In this document: positions 53,524-63,042 of the stretch, piece after piece
Numbering within the stretch: the stretch's first letter is position 1
Layout of the letters: the number at the start of each line of letters is the position of its first letter
Source of the DNA: Agarilytica sp033852165
Lineage (GTDB): Bacteria; Pseudomonadota; Gammaproteobacteria; Pseudomonadales; Cellvibrionaceae
Direction of reading: 5' to 3'
Assembly (NCBI GenBank): GCA_033852165.1
Contig: JAWSUZ010000064.1
Coordinates: 98,241 to 162,240 of the forward strand
DNA length: 64,000 bases
The notes under the pieces: generated by a model
Told to the model about the DNA's origin: nothing
Database searches by the model: none
What the model saw: only the letters and a program-made list of their open reading frames with translations
Position numbers and translations under genes: made by a program

Positions 53524-56190
53524 ATGTATAACAAATTTAGTCGAGAATATTTAGAACTTTCCGAAAGTTTGGGACAAACTAACGATCTCCTCGATGTCCT
53601 TAGCCTTTGCGGAAAAGCTCTGAAAGATAGCTGTAAAATTGATGGCTATCTAATTAACCTCGTCAGCTCGGATAAGAAATATCTCACATGCCATAAAATT
53701 GAACTCCCAGGAAAATTTCAAGGCATCGAATCGGTATTCGAGGAATTTCGATATTCGCTCACAGAACATAATTCTCTCGTCGATGCCTATCTTCACAATA
53801 AAACCGTGACGCTCAACCAAGAAACGATCGACAACGAATCCGAAGTTGTTCGCGTACGCTTTGATCGTTGGGAAATGAGTGAAATGGCCGTTATCCCGAT
53901 CCCCGGTCAAAAAGAGCGGCAACCACAAGGCGCGCTATTACTGTTTGTCACTAAAGGCCATATCGAAGAAAGCCAACTTACTGACGCAGCCAACATACTC
54001 AAACTATTTTCAAAACCGATCAGTAACGCACACAATATCGAAAAATTGCGGCAGCGAGAAGGCTCTGTAAAAGCATCAGCGGCAGAACAGAAACGTTTTT
54101 TAAAAATGGTAACCGAAGTCTCGGAACGGCTAAACACCGAACAAATATACGAATTTATTACACATGAATTTTTGACCTGGTGGAACTTCGACATGAGCGC
54201 CATCTGGATGCAAGATGGCAATGAACTGACCCTCAAAAAATTAAACTACCGTTCACCGAGCCATAAAAAGTTATACGAAAAACTCGACACCTATTACAAA
54301 AGCATTAGCTTTTCACTCAAAAATTCCGATTCCGCTACAGCCATGGCGTATTTAAACAATCAGCCCACCCTTATTCGCGACGCAATTAGCATCATGAACT
54401 TACCCATGGCAGAAAAAGATCGACATGCACTTAAACTAATGCAAACACCAAGAACTTTTTTATTCGTCCCGATTCGACGGCAAGAAAAACCCATAGGAAT
54501 ACTCTGGCTTTTCTCTGTGGACAACGCCGTCGAAATAGTGGACAACGATATCGCGCTTGTTGAATCCATAACCAGTCTTGTCGGCACGGCGATTGGTAAC
54601 GCCCAGCTATATAACACCGTGGAACAACAGCGCCACGAAATTGAAACCGCTTTGAATGAACTTAAGAACACACAGGCACAATTGAGAGAAGCCGAGCAAG
54701 CGAAACTAGCCGCCGTCATACATGCTAAAGAAACTGCCGAAGCCTCGACCTCGGCAAAAAGTATTTTTGTCGCCAATACCAGTCATGAAATTCGAACCCC
54801 GTTAACCGCCATTATGGGTTTTGCTGAAACACTCCTCGACACGTCACCTGAAAATAGTGATGTCGAACGCTGGTCATCCTTTATTCTACGAAACAGCCGA
54901 CACTTATTGGGGCTGATTAACGACATACTCGACGCATCAAAAATTGAAGCCGGAAAAATTGAAATCGAACAAATCCATTTTACGCCCCTCGATTTAATTC
55001 TGGATATTGAAACCACAATCCGCATGCTGATCCAAGCAAAAGACCTCACCTTCACTGTCGAATATAATTTCCCTTTCCCCGACACGATCACCGGAGACCC
55101 CACCCGGCTCCGGCAAGTATTACTGAACCTATTAAACAACTCCGTAAAATTCACCCGCGACGGAGAAATCACCCTAGCCGTATCCTGTGACCCCAATACC
55201 GAAATATTGCATTTCAGCATAAAAGACACCGGGATCGGCATGGATCAACAAGATCTACAAAAATTATTTCAGCCATTTACCCAAGCCGATGCATCCACCT
55301 CGCGCCGTTATGGTGGTACCGGGCTAGGCCTATCAATCGCACGAGAATTGGTACAACTGATGGGGGGAGATCTTCTCGTAGACTGTGCTATCGGCGTTGG
55401 CTGTCATTTTAACTTTGACATCAAAACCGGTAACCTCGACACGGTAACGTGGACAGAAAACTTAGCAGAACAACATCACTCCGCTGCGCTCATAACGAAG
55501 GCAGCGCCAGCACCCCTATTAAGCGGCAATGTGCTCGTAGCGGATGACGGACCGGATAACCGAGAACTTATTTCACTGTATATTCGCAATACCGGCGCAC
55601 AAGTAGTTACCGTTAACGATGGTTTAGAAGCGGTTAACACGGTCTCGCAAGAAACATTCGATCTTATTTTACTCGACATACAAATGCCGGTGATGAACGG
55701 TATCGAAGCGGTCAAAAAACTCCATGACAATGGTTGTACACAACCTATTTACGCCCTCACCGCAAATGTTTCTAGCGATGACCTTCCGACGTACCTAGCA
55801 GCAGGGTTCGATGGCTGCCACGCTAAACCTATCGACCGATCAAGCTTTTATCAACTACTCGAACAATATTTATCTCCCAGATCAAAACACGAGGGCTCAA
55901 AACCAGACGCTCAACAAGTGCAAGCCTCCAAACCCCAAGTAGACATATCGGAAATCATAAACGATTTTTTAAAACGTGTACCCAGCGATGTTAACGCGAT
56001 GCGCCAAGCGTACAATGACAGTAATTGGCCAGAACTGGCTCGCCTTGCACATAAGTTAAAAGGCATTGCCGGTAGTTTAGGCCGCTCGGATATTACGGAT
56101 GCTGCCGCCGCACTAGAGAAAGAAGCAAAGAGTGAAAAAAGCCTAAAAAGCATTAGCAAAGCGATGAATCAGCTAGAGAAGCTCGTTTAA
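53524..56190 (+). CDS. hybrid histidine kinase GAF-GAF-HisKA-HATPase-REC-HPT (copy 2)
   Basis: An 888-residue paralogue of the preceding kinase, colinear in every domain. Equivalent key residues are H421 (ANTSHEIRTPL), D718 (LLDIQMPVMNG) and H843 (LAHKLKGIAGSLG). The REC-HPT linker is longer (KHEGSKPDAQQVQASKPQ). Divergence is spread over the whole chain, including the GAF domains, so the two may sense different signals. It begins 130 bases after copy 1, in a region that still holds a remnant of the REC-GGDEF-EAL gene start. HK copies 1 and 2 may compete for the same response regulator. Confidence 0.93.
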   Translation: MYNKFSREYLELSESLGQTNDLLDVLSLCGKALKDSCKIDGYLINLVSSDKKYLTCHKIELPGKFQGIESVFEEFRYSLTEHNSLVDAYLHNKTVTLNQETIDNESEVVRVRFDRWEMSEMAVIPIPGQKERQPQGALLLFVTKGHIEESQLTDAANILKLFSKPISNAHNIEKLRQREGSVKASAAEQKRFLKMVTEVSERLNTEQIYEFITHEFLTWWNFDMSAIWMQDGNELTLKKLNYRSPSHKKLYEKLDTYYKSISFSLKNSDSATAMAYLNNQPTLIRDAISIMNLPMAEKDRHALKLMQTPRTFLFVPIRRQEKPIGILWLFSVDNAVEIVDNDIALVESITSLVGTAIGNAQLYNTVEQQRHEIETALNELKNTQAQLREAEQAKLAAVIHAKETAEASTSAKSIFVANTSHEIRTPLTAIMGFAETLLDTSPENSDVERWSSFILRNSRHLLGLINDILDASKIEAGKIEIEQIHFTPLDLILDIETTIRMLIQAKDLTFTVEYNFPFPDTITGDPTRLRQVLLNLLNNSVKFTRDGEITLAVSCDPNTEILHFSIKDTGIGMDQQDLQKLFQPFTQADASTSRRYGGTGLGLSIARELVQLMGGDLLVDCAIGVGCHFNFDIKTGNLDTVTWTENLAEQHHSAALITKAAPAPLLSGNVLVADDGPDNRELISLYIRNTGAQVVTVNDGLEAVNTVSQETFDLILLDIQMPVMNGIEAVKKLHDNGCTQPIYALTANVSSDDLPTYLAAGFDGCHAKPIDRSSFYQLLEQYLSPRSKHEGSKPDAQQVQASKPQVDISEIINDFLKRVPSDVNAMRQAYNDSNWPELARLAHKLKGIAGSLGRSDITDAAAALEKEAKSEKSLKSISKAMNQLEKLV

Positions 56191-56403
56191 CCTTCCTTCC
56201 CTCCTAGTCAGTCCACACTCCGATCAGTCCATCCTCCTATCAGTCCACCCTCCAAGCAAGCACATTTCTAGATCCGCCCTACCCCACCAACAGCCACGAA
56301 GACAACGAACACGCCATTAAAAAGATTACTATTGCCATTATTCGATAGTACATATACATTAGTAGGCATATTAAGCCAGACTAATGAATAGCAGGGCGCC
56401 AAA

Positions 56404-57135
56404 ATGAAAGTATCTCAAGAGCAAAAACATATAACACGACGCAAACTCGTCAACGCCGCAGCCGACCTATTTGTCCTCAACGGTTTTGATAAAACCTCCA
56501 TGAAACAAATCGCGCGTGCAGCCGAAGTGGGTGATGCGACCATCTACAAATACTTTCCGAATAAAGACAAACTCATACTCGGTTTTTTTGATATACGCGG
56601 TGCAGACGCACTCGATGCATACCGCAACACAGACGAACTCAAAAGTTACAGCGTCGCAGAGAAGCTCCAACTCCTTATCGATACCTACCTTGAACAACTG
56701 ATGGCTGATAGAGAGTTTGTCGACATCTGCCTCAATCAGTTTTTAAAATCGCCTATCGCTCTCCTCAAAGACGAGCTCGCGGTGACCCAATCATACAAAC
56801 AAGCGTTTCAAGACCTACTCGTCGAACTCGACGAAGACGAAAGTTATCCCGACATTCCCATGCAATCGACCTTAGCCGCCTTACTCACTGATGCGCTCTT
56901 TGGTATCACTCTCTACTGGATGAAAGATGAATCGGAAGGCTTTAGCAATACTACCCAACTGTGTGACCTCGCAATCGGGATCGTCGACGCCACCCTTAAA
57001 AGCGGGGTCATTAATAAAGCCATGGACATGATCGGCTTTATTATTAAAACCCACATTATGCGCGGCATGCTCGGTGGTGGAAATATTTTGTCCATGATGC
57101 AAGAATTCAAATCCTCCATGAAAGAACACATTTAA
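56404..57135 (+). CDS. TetR-family regulator
   Basis: A 243-residue regulator with an N-terminal HTH (SMKQIARAAEVGDATIYKYFPNKDKLILGFF) and an unusually long ligand-binding half that ends with a Met- and Gly-rich helix (IKTHIMRGMLGGGNILSMMQEF). It is 173 bases upstream of an ABC1/UbiB-like kinase gene in the same direction, and the two are likely linked; TetR plus an ABC1-kinase partner is a recurring arrangement in marine gammaproteobacteria as far as I recall. An 11-bp tandem repeat separates them. Confidence 0.9.
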   Translation: MKVSQEQKHITRRKLVNAAADLFVLNGFDKTSMKQIARAAEVGDATIYKYFPNKDKLILGFFDIRGADALDAYRNTDELKSYSVAEKLQLLIDTYLEQLMADREFVDICLNQFLKSPIALLKDELAVTQSYKQAFQDLLVELDEDESYPDIPMQSTLAALLTDALFGITLYWMKDESEGFSNTTQLCDLAIGIVDATLKSGVINKAMDMIGFIIKTHIMRGMLGGGNILSMMQEFKSSMKEHI

Positions 57136-57205
57136 GCATCATAAAACCGACCCAATACACCAACGAGTGACCAGCCAGAAGTTCGTTCGCAGCAAGCATT
57201 TTTAA

Positions 57206-57247
57206 AGCACTATATAAGCACTATATAAGCACTATATAAGCACTATA
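57206..57247. repeat. 11-bp tandem repeat between TetR and ABC1-kinase genes
   Basis: Unit AGCACTATATA repeated three times plus a partial fourth. Each unit contains TATATA, similar to a -10 element, and the array lies 60-100 bases upstream of the kinase gene start. Confidence 0.95.
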
Positions 57248-57308
57248 GAGACGGGCACTCACGATACTCTCACAATACCTAGCCAACGATGTACGAAGGA
57301 GCACCAAG

Positions 57309-58655
57309 ATGAAAGATGCAAAGTTGATCACAGGAAAACTATCCCGAACACTTAAAACGACAGCCATGCTTGGTAAAACAGGCGCAAAGCACCTGCACTA
57401 CCTGGGCAAAAAAAAGCTTTCCTCTAATACAAAGAAACTGCAACAAGATCATGAAGAAGAAATTGGAAAAATACTCTTCAAAGGTCTCAGCCAAATGCGC
57501 GGCACCGCATTAAAAGCCTCCCAACTGCTCAGCCTAGAATCTGATTTACTACCAGAAGGCATCCGCAAAGAACTCGCCAAAAGTTGCTACCAAGTCCCCC
57601 CCATTAACAAAGCCCTAATAAGAAAGGTATTTCTTCAAGAGTTTTCACAAGAAGCATCAAAACTGTTTCAAGAATTCGATACTACAGCATGCGCTGCCGC
57701 CAGCCTCGGCCAAGTCCATAAAGCAAAAACCCAAGAAGGTAACCGTGTAGCCGTAAAAGTCCAATACCCCGGCGTGCGGGAATCCATCGACAGTGATTTA
57801 AAAATTCTATCGGTTATCATGTCGACACTGGCAATGACGACCAACTACCTCCCCAAAAAAGAAGTGATTAACTCTGCTCTTGATGAAATAAAAAGATGCC
57901 TACGAGACGAAACAGACTACGAAAAAGAAGCTGAGAACACACGCTGGTTCAAAGAGAACCTCAACATACTGAATGTGAAAATCCCTACCGTTTACGATGA
58001 CTACAGCGCCCAACGTATTCTAACCACAGAATTTTTGAATGGCCTGCACGTTGATAAATGGTTAGAAACGGAGCCAAGCCAAGAACAGCGCAATCATGTC
58101 GGCCAAACTATATTCAATGCATTCATATTCAGTTTTTTTGAACTGAAAGCACTGCATGCTGACCCACACTTCGGTAATTACTTGTTTCTTGATTCAGGTG
58201 AAGTGGGTCTAATCGACTTTGGCTGCATTAATCACTTTTCAGAAGACTTCCCCGGCGAGATCTCATTCCTTATTAATGCCATCATCGATCAAGATCTAGA
58301 ATCCGTATTTACCGGCTACAAAAAACTCACGCTCTTTTCAGATGAATTTACATTCGATGAGTACATGTCACAAGTGCACACCGTACTTGCCCCCCTACAA
58401 GATTGGCTGGTATTACCCTACCAAACATCTATTTTTGACTTTTCCACTTTACCGGCGCCACCAATCACCCACGACCCCAGTCATAAACAAGCTATACAAC
58501 ACCTAGACGGCGTAAAACATGACCAAATTTATTTTGACCGAACATATTTTGGCATTTACCATTTACTCAAAAAAATCGGCGCGGTAGTTCATACCGAGAA
58601 TCCATGGATCAATAAAAAACCTCAGACGTCACCTAAAATGGAAAATATTTCCTAG
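57309..58655 (+). CDS. ABC1/UbiB-family atypical kinase-like protein
   Basis: A 448-residue ADCK/UbiB-family protein. The KxGQ-type extension reads LKASQLLSLESDLLPEG (KASQ in place of KxGQ), the Ala-rich loop is AAASLGQVHKAKT, the catalytic loop is ALHADPHFGNYLFL and the metal site GLIDFGCINH. Members lack the usual kinase glycine loop and act in isoprenoid-quinone or lipid-related ATPase roles. There is no C-terminal membrane anchor of the UbiB kind. Its chromosomal partner is a TetR gene, not ubi genes, so it is not the ubiquinone UbiB itself. ACGAAGGAG lies 9 bases before the ATG. Confidence 0.93.
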   Translation: MKDAKLITGKLSRTLKTTAMLGKTGAKHLHYLGKKKLSSNTKKLQQDHEEEIGKILFKGLSQMRGTALKASQLLSLESDLLPEGIRKELAKSCYQVPPINKALIRKVFLQEFSQEASKLFQEFDTTACAAASLGQVHKAKTQEGNRVAVKVQYPGVRESIDSDLKILSVIMSTLAMTTNYLPKKEVINSALDEIKRCLRDETDYEKEAENTRWFKENLNILNVKIPTVYDDYSAQRILTTEFLNGLHVDKWLETEPSQEQRNHVGQTIFNAFIFSFFELKALHADPHFGNYLFLDSGEVGLIDFGCINHFSEDFPGEISFLINAIIDQDLESVFTGYKKLTLFSDEFTFDEYMSQVHTVLAPLQDWLVLPYQTSIFDFSTLPAPPITHDPSHKQAIQHLDGVKHDQIYFDRTYFGIYHLLKKIGAVVHTENPWINKKPQTSPKMENIS

Positions 58656-58728
58656 TCATACTTACCAATTATGCAATACCTATTAAAGTCGAAATACAAT
58701 AATACGAGCAGTTACTTTGAAAGATATT

Positions 58729-58765
58729 AGGCGACACAAATTCGCATTGTGTCGCCTATTTTATT
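58729..58765 (+). terminator. rho-independent terminator of the ABC1-kinase gene
   Basis: Perfect 11-bp stem AGGCGACACAA/TTGTGTCGCCT with a 7-base loop and ATTTTATT. It lies 75 bases past the stop. The rest of the gap 58656-59135 holds no gene I can support. Confidence 0.9.
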
Positions 58766-59135
58766 AATGCTATTGCGCGCCACAGCCCCACCCATCCCAG
58801 CAACACCTGCTTTCAGACATCTTGTCACTGCAGACAAGTAAAATATCTACGCTATCAGCGCCTCATTCAACTCTCCGGCTAAAGACAGGAAAACCCACCT
58901 TAACCCGCCAAAATAAATTCCCCATACACATGACAAACAAAAATACGGTAAAAATATTTTCATCAACTTTTCTTCATGGTGTTATGCTGCGAACAAATTC
59001 TAATAAACAATTTTCGATCTCTAACTTTATGTGTTTTTAACGAGTGTTTTTTGTTTGGCCACAATTATGGACGCAAAAACAACAAACAAAAACCGCGCAA
59101 TAGTTAACACTAACTTGAGATAAAGCGAAACGATT

Positions 59136-59576
59136 ATGACGGACGTATCAACCATCGAAACCAGCAAGGTTTCAGAACTCCCCAACACCCAAAGCCAATC
59201 CGTATACCAACTGGATAAGGTGTTGTCGGTACAGATACATGAGTATGTAAAAACCCACTCCTGGCGAAAACTTGCCGATGAAGTCCGAACGTTCGTAAAC
59301 GAACAATACAAACCCGCATTTAAACTTGTGGTCGAAGGAAAAATAACACCCGACGCTTTAGAGTTTGAAATAAAAAGCTGCCGGCCATCACGTTCTTACA
59401 TTGAGGCCTTCGCCAAAGGCACGGCAATTTGTTACCGCTACACGAACACTCTGGCAAACTTTTTTGAACAGCGATACTCGTTTAAGAATTTTAACCCTTG
59501 CAATGAATTCATGACAAAAATAGATGATAAAGAAACAGGCAACACCCCATGGACACGTCGAAAAAACCCTGCGTAA
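59136..59576 (+). CDS. hypothetical soluble protein
   Basis: A 146-residue protein of unknown family. The first 20 residues are disordered (Ser/Thr/Gln), then a helical core with HSWRKLADEVRTFVNEQYKPAF and a segment ALEFEIKSCRPSRSYIEAFAKG. It ends in a basic RRKNPA tail. No signal or membrane segment. It precedes the YezG-like gene at 59701 by 125 bases in the same direction, so the pair may form an accessory unit similar in spirit to the one at 11.5-12.5 kb, though the first genes are not alike. Confidence 0.6.
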   Translation: MTDVSTIETSKVSELPNTQSQSVYQLDKVLSVQIHEYVKTHSWRKLADEVRTFVNEQYKPAFKLVVEGKITPDALEFEIKSCRPSRSYIEAFAKGTAICYRYTNTLANFFEQRYSFKNFNPCNEFMTKIDDKETGNTPWTRRKNPA

Positions 59577-59700
59577 GGACCATTTTCGATAAGCAGATTG
59601 ACCTTAAAACTTAATTTAATATTGAAAACAGAAACGTTCACTACGACTCGATCTGAATATTTTTAAGGTTAAACCAAAAACAAACACAAAGGAGATCTTT

Positions 59701-60237
59701 ATGAACCGCCCCTCACACCTACATGACGCCCATCAATCGGTACAATCCCCCCTTTTAACAGAAATCGGCAATCAAATTAAATCGCATTTGCTAGGAACAT
59801 CTTGGCTCTACGTACACATTGATGGTTTTATATCTCCCGACCGATCTTTTCGTTACATTTCATCTTATGCGTCAAAAAACAACCTGCACATGCAGAACTT
59901 TCGATTTCCATATGCACAGCACGACGAACTAAAAGAAACATTCACAACGCTTTATGACCTTGCATTAAATACTCCGCAATCCATGTGGAATAAAACGCGT
60001 CTTATTTTCCAGAACGATGCAGCGGACAACCTATTTGAATTTTACTACGATCCAGATTATCACTGGATCGAGTCATTGGACATAGAAGGGCGAGAGTATG
60101 CAAAACTTTCGGTATCAGACGAGCTAGCCATTCAGGCTTGGGAAGGGCTACCGCAAAATCACCCTCGGCCTTGGAATATTAAAAAGGCTAAACGAAAACA
60201 GAAGTCCGCAAGTACCCGCCTAAGAAAACAAGCTTAG
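59701..60237 (+). CDS. YezG/DUF600-like protein (paralogue of the 11551 gene)
   Basis: A 178-residue protein with strong ribosome-binding site AAAGGAG 7 bases upstream. It follows the 11551 protein block for block: VHIDGF (RIDGF there), WNKTRLIF (WNKLRLIY), an acidic aromatic YYDPDYHWIES (QWDEDYAWLSR), and WEGLPQNHPRPW (WKGLAKNKPRPW). A basic tail (KKAKRKQKSASTRLRKQA) is added. The layout resembles DUF600 (YezG) immunity proteins only loosely. No nuclease gene is visible nearby. It converges with the dehydrogenase gene. Confidence 0.65.
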   Translation: MNRPSHLHDAHQSVQSPLLTEIGNQIKSHLLGTSWLYVHIDGFISPDRSFRYISSYASKNNLHMQNFRFPYAQHDELKETFTTLYDLALNTPQSMWNKTRLIFQNDAADNLFEFYYDPDYHWIESLDIEGREYAKLSVSDELAIQAWEGLPQNHPRPWNIKKAKRKQKSASTRLRKQA

Positions 60238-60374
60238 GGAATACCGGCATAGGATTTCAAGTGAACAGAGAGTATAGCGAGAAGAGTATTAGAGAGAATA
60301 AACCCGAAAGCATCTGAAAATGAGGCTTTGCCCAGACGTTAGGGGCGCAGTTAAAAACCTGCGCCCCATAAGAA

Positions 60375-61379
60375 TTAAAATCCCGATAAAACTATTTTCC
60401 CGACAGATTTTCCAGACTCTAAAAGAGTATGAGCCCGCATTAAGTTCTCCGCATTAATAGAACCAAAACGGTTTGAAACGGTAGAGCGTAACGAACCTTC
60501 ATCCACCATCTTTGCAACTTTCGACAGTAATTTATGCTGTTCAATCATGTCATCTGTTTCAAATAGCGAGCGCGTAAACATCAGCTCCCAATGAATAGAA
60601 ACACATTTACGTTTAAAGAGCTTGATGTCAAAAGAAGAAGGGTCATCGATTAAGCACAACTTACCCTGTGGAGCGATAACCTCCGCAATCGCTTCTTGAT
60701 GATCCCCCGTATGCGTTAAGCTGGCAACGTAACCTACCTCCTTGATATCAATAGAAGACAGCTCATCACTCAACGACTGTCGATGATCAATCACATGATC
60801 GGCCCCCAGCGAGAGAACCCATTCCTTCGTTTCAGGTCGAGACGCCGTAGCGATCACCGTTAGCTGTGTTAGTTTTTTCGCAAGCTGAATCATGATCGAA
60901 CCTACGCCACCCGCCGCACCAATAATGAGCAGCGTCCCTGTACTCTCGGCAGTAAGCCCCAAGCGGTCAAATAACATCTCCCACGCCGTAATCGACGTGA
61001 GAGGCAAAGCCGCCGCATCGACTGGCTCTAAACTCTCAGGCATCTTTGCGACGATTCGCTCATCGACCAAATGGTATTCAGCATTGCTTCCTGAGCGATT
61101 TATCGCCCCGGCATACCACACCTTATCCCCCGGCTGAAATAAACTGACGCTTTCGCCAACGGATTCAACTGTTCCGACAGCATCCCAACCCAGCACTTTG
61201 TAAGTTCCAGGCTCGGGTTCAAAAATCTGCCGAATCTTAGTATCGATAGGGTTAACCGAAATCGCATCAATTTTAACCAACAGGTCTCGCCCTTGCGCAC
61301 TGGGTGTTGGCAATTGAATATCAACTAAGGCATTGGATTCTGTTATGGCTAAAGGTGTTTCACAACCGACGGCTTTCAT
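60375..61379 (-). CDS. zinc-binding alcohol dehydrogenase family oxidoreductase
   Basis: A 334-residue MDR-superfamily protein. The N-terminal GroES-like half carries DISVNPIDTKIRQ-type and GWDAVGTVESVGESV segments; the NADP-binding Rossmann motif is GAAGGVGSIMIQLAKKL (near residues 150-166). The catalytic zinc cysteines of classical enzymes are absent, as in quinone oxidoreductases and the TIGR02817 group, which this matches in length and style (MKAVGCETPLAITESNALVDIQLP). It probably reduces an activated alkene or quinone with NADPH. It is transcribed alone. Confidence 0.92.
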   Translation of the reverse strand: MKAVGCETPLAITESNALVDIQLPTPSAQGRDLLVKIDAISVNPIDTKIRQIFEPEPGTYKVLGWDAVGTVESVGESVSLFQPGDKVWYAGAINRSGSNAEYHLVDERIVAKMPESLEPVDAAALPLTSITAWEMLFDRLGLTAESTGTLLIIGAAGGVGSIMIQLAKKLTQLTVIATASRPETKEWVLSLGADHVIDHRQSLSDELSSIDIKEVGYVASLTHTGDHQEAIAEVIAPQGKLCLIDDPSSFDIKLFKRKCVSIHWELMFTRSLFETDDMIEQHKLLSKVAKMVDEGSLRSTVSNRFGSINAENLMRAHTLLESGKSVGKIVLSGF

Positions 61380-61776
61380 GAGGTTTGTTCTCTTGTTGCT
61401 TGCTCCCGGTATTTTACCGGCTTTTTTATTCTCTATAGTCTAAGACGCTTACGCCTAATGACAAGAGACAAGTTAATAAATCGTAAATTTCAGCAAGCAA
61501 CTATAACAAATATCCTGGTGTTTCTATCCATTTATCCACTTATCCACTTATCCACTTATGCGTTTCCCCATTTATGTCTTTATCAGTCCACGCCTAAACC
61601 CGGCATTCTCCAGCCCGCTCAAAACAACCCCTCATGAAGCTCCACCAACAAGCCGACACTACTCCCGATGCTGGAACAACGGCTACCATACAGCCCGGTA
61701 GCGCTGGAACACATTGAGCATCTGGCTTCCTATCCGTCTGCTTTCTTATATGACGACATGCCTCCCGGCCATATGC
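61380..61776. other. gap with short tandem repeats
   Basis: No supported gene. At 61532-61555 the 8-bp unit TTATCCAC is repeated three times perfectly. A His/Pro-rich open stretch (61668-61928, plus strand) overlaps the SDR gene and looks like its shadow. Confidence 0.6.
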
Positions 61777-63042
61777 CTATGCGACAACCTTCCTTCGCTC
61801 CGCCCTTCCATCGTCATCATCATCACGGCTATCCGATTTCGCCACGCCAACCAGATGTTCCAGCTTTTCCTGAGCATGTTCCCAAGCGGTTTTGGCCGCG
61901 TACTTTGAATCAAAATTGCAGGCCCTAGCGTAATCTAAAAGAGCGGGTAAACGAGGCTGTATTTCAGGAGACTTACTGCGCCCCATTAAGGAATAAAGCG
62001 CATCGGTATTAAACCATTGGAGAGGTGATGTCATATAGTCGGTAAAAATAGAACCCGCACTACTGTAGTACAAACGCTCCCCACGGGATAAATCGTCAGG
62101 TAGCTCATCAACAAAAACATAATGCGTAAAATTAACCGCGCGCGCGACAAAATCAATAAGCTGTCGAAAAGGCACGCTCGTTTTGTGAACAATATTTAAC
62201 TGCATAATGGGTTCACGGTACGCGCTAATAATAACTTTCGCCACGTAATCAACCGGAATAATATTAAGGTGACTCTGTTCATGACATAGCAGACGTATAG
62301 GCTCTTCGGACGTATCCTTCGTAGCCAAATAATCGAATATTTTACCAAAACCGTAAAATACATCGAATTTGCTGACGTAGTTAAGTGGAGCATCCAACAA
62401 TCGCCCGCAAACCGCGCTGGGCCGCAGTATTTGCCACGCTAAACGGTGAGCCTCACAAAAGTGAAACACCTCTCTTTCAACCAGTAACTTTGCTTTTTCA
62501 TAGGGGTTTCGGTTATTGCCTAAAACCGGGTCATGTAAATAATCATTACTGATTTCGCCCTCAAAATCCCCAGAAGCAAAAGAGCTACTGATAAAAACAA
62601 ACTTTGTTGATTTTTCTCTAATCGCATTTAATAAATTCAAGGTTGCATTAACATTATTATCCGCAACTTCAGATTCAGCGACTTTGGTCGAAGCCAAGTT
62701 AGTCGTCGCGGCCACATGAAGCACATACAACTCATTCGACGGAATAACAGCCAATTCTTCCTTTAGGTTTTCTGATCGCAAATCAAGCGGAATAATTTCG
62801 ATCATGGACATCAGCAAATCCATGGAATAGCCCATTAAATACGCTGGGCAGGCTCCGCCCGCAAAAAGCGCTTTAACACGTTTCACAGCACTGACATCAG
62901 AATCTCTGACAGTAAGAAATATTTTGTGGCGAAACTTTAAGACCAAGCCCTCTCGGAGCAGCTCGTATAAGACATGGCGACCAATAAACCCGGTTACACC
63001 AGTCAAGAGAATATGATTCGACGAAACTTTTTCAACTGTCAT
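61777..63042 (-). CDS. extended SDR, fatty-acyl-reductase-like
   Basis: A 421-residue NAD(P)-binding protein of the extended SDR type. It begins with the TGVTGFIGRHVLYELL nucleotide motif (G-x-x-G-x-x-G) and carries YVLHVAATTNLASTK, FISSSFASG, and the catalytic NPYEKAK (YxxxK). The layout around LRPSAVCGRLLDAPLNY and FGKIFDYL resembles the NAD_binding_4 (acyl-CoA reductase, thioester reductase) branch. The C-terminus is very acidic then basic (RDDDDDGRAERRK). GGAAG lies 8 bases before the ATG at 63042. Substrate not known; reduction of an acyl thioester is the best guess. It is transcribed alone. Confidence 0.85.
   Translation of the reverse strand: MTVEKVSSNHILLTGVTGFIGRHVLYELLREGLVLKFRHKIFLTVRDSDVSAVKRVKALFAGGACPAYLMGYSMDLLMSMIEIIPLDLRSENLKEELAVIPSNELYVLHVAATTNLASTKVAESEVADNNVNATLNLLNAIREKSTKFVFISSSFASGDFEGEISNDYLHDPVLGNNRNPYEKAKLLVEREVFHFCEAHRLAWQILRPSAVCGRLLDAPLNYVSKFDVFYGFGKIFDYLATKDTSEEPIRLLCHEQSHLNIIPVDYVAKVIISAYREPIMQLNIVHKTSVPFRQLIDFVARAVNFTHYVFVDELPDDLSRGERLYYSSAGSIFTDYMTSPLQWFNTDALYSLMGRSKSPEIQPRLPALLDYARACNFDSKYAAKTAWEHAQEKLEHLVGVAKSDSRDDDDDGRAERRKVVA

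Noticed and set aside
61532..61555. TTATCCAC x3 as a DnaA-box cluster or origin
   Set aside because: The ninth base of each box is T instead of A, the units overlap in an 8-bp tandem repeat, and no origin-type genes are nearby.
61668..61928. His/Pro-rich open frame near the SDR gene
   Set aside because: Most of it is the reverse complement of the acidic SDR C-terminus (Asp codons read as His).
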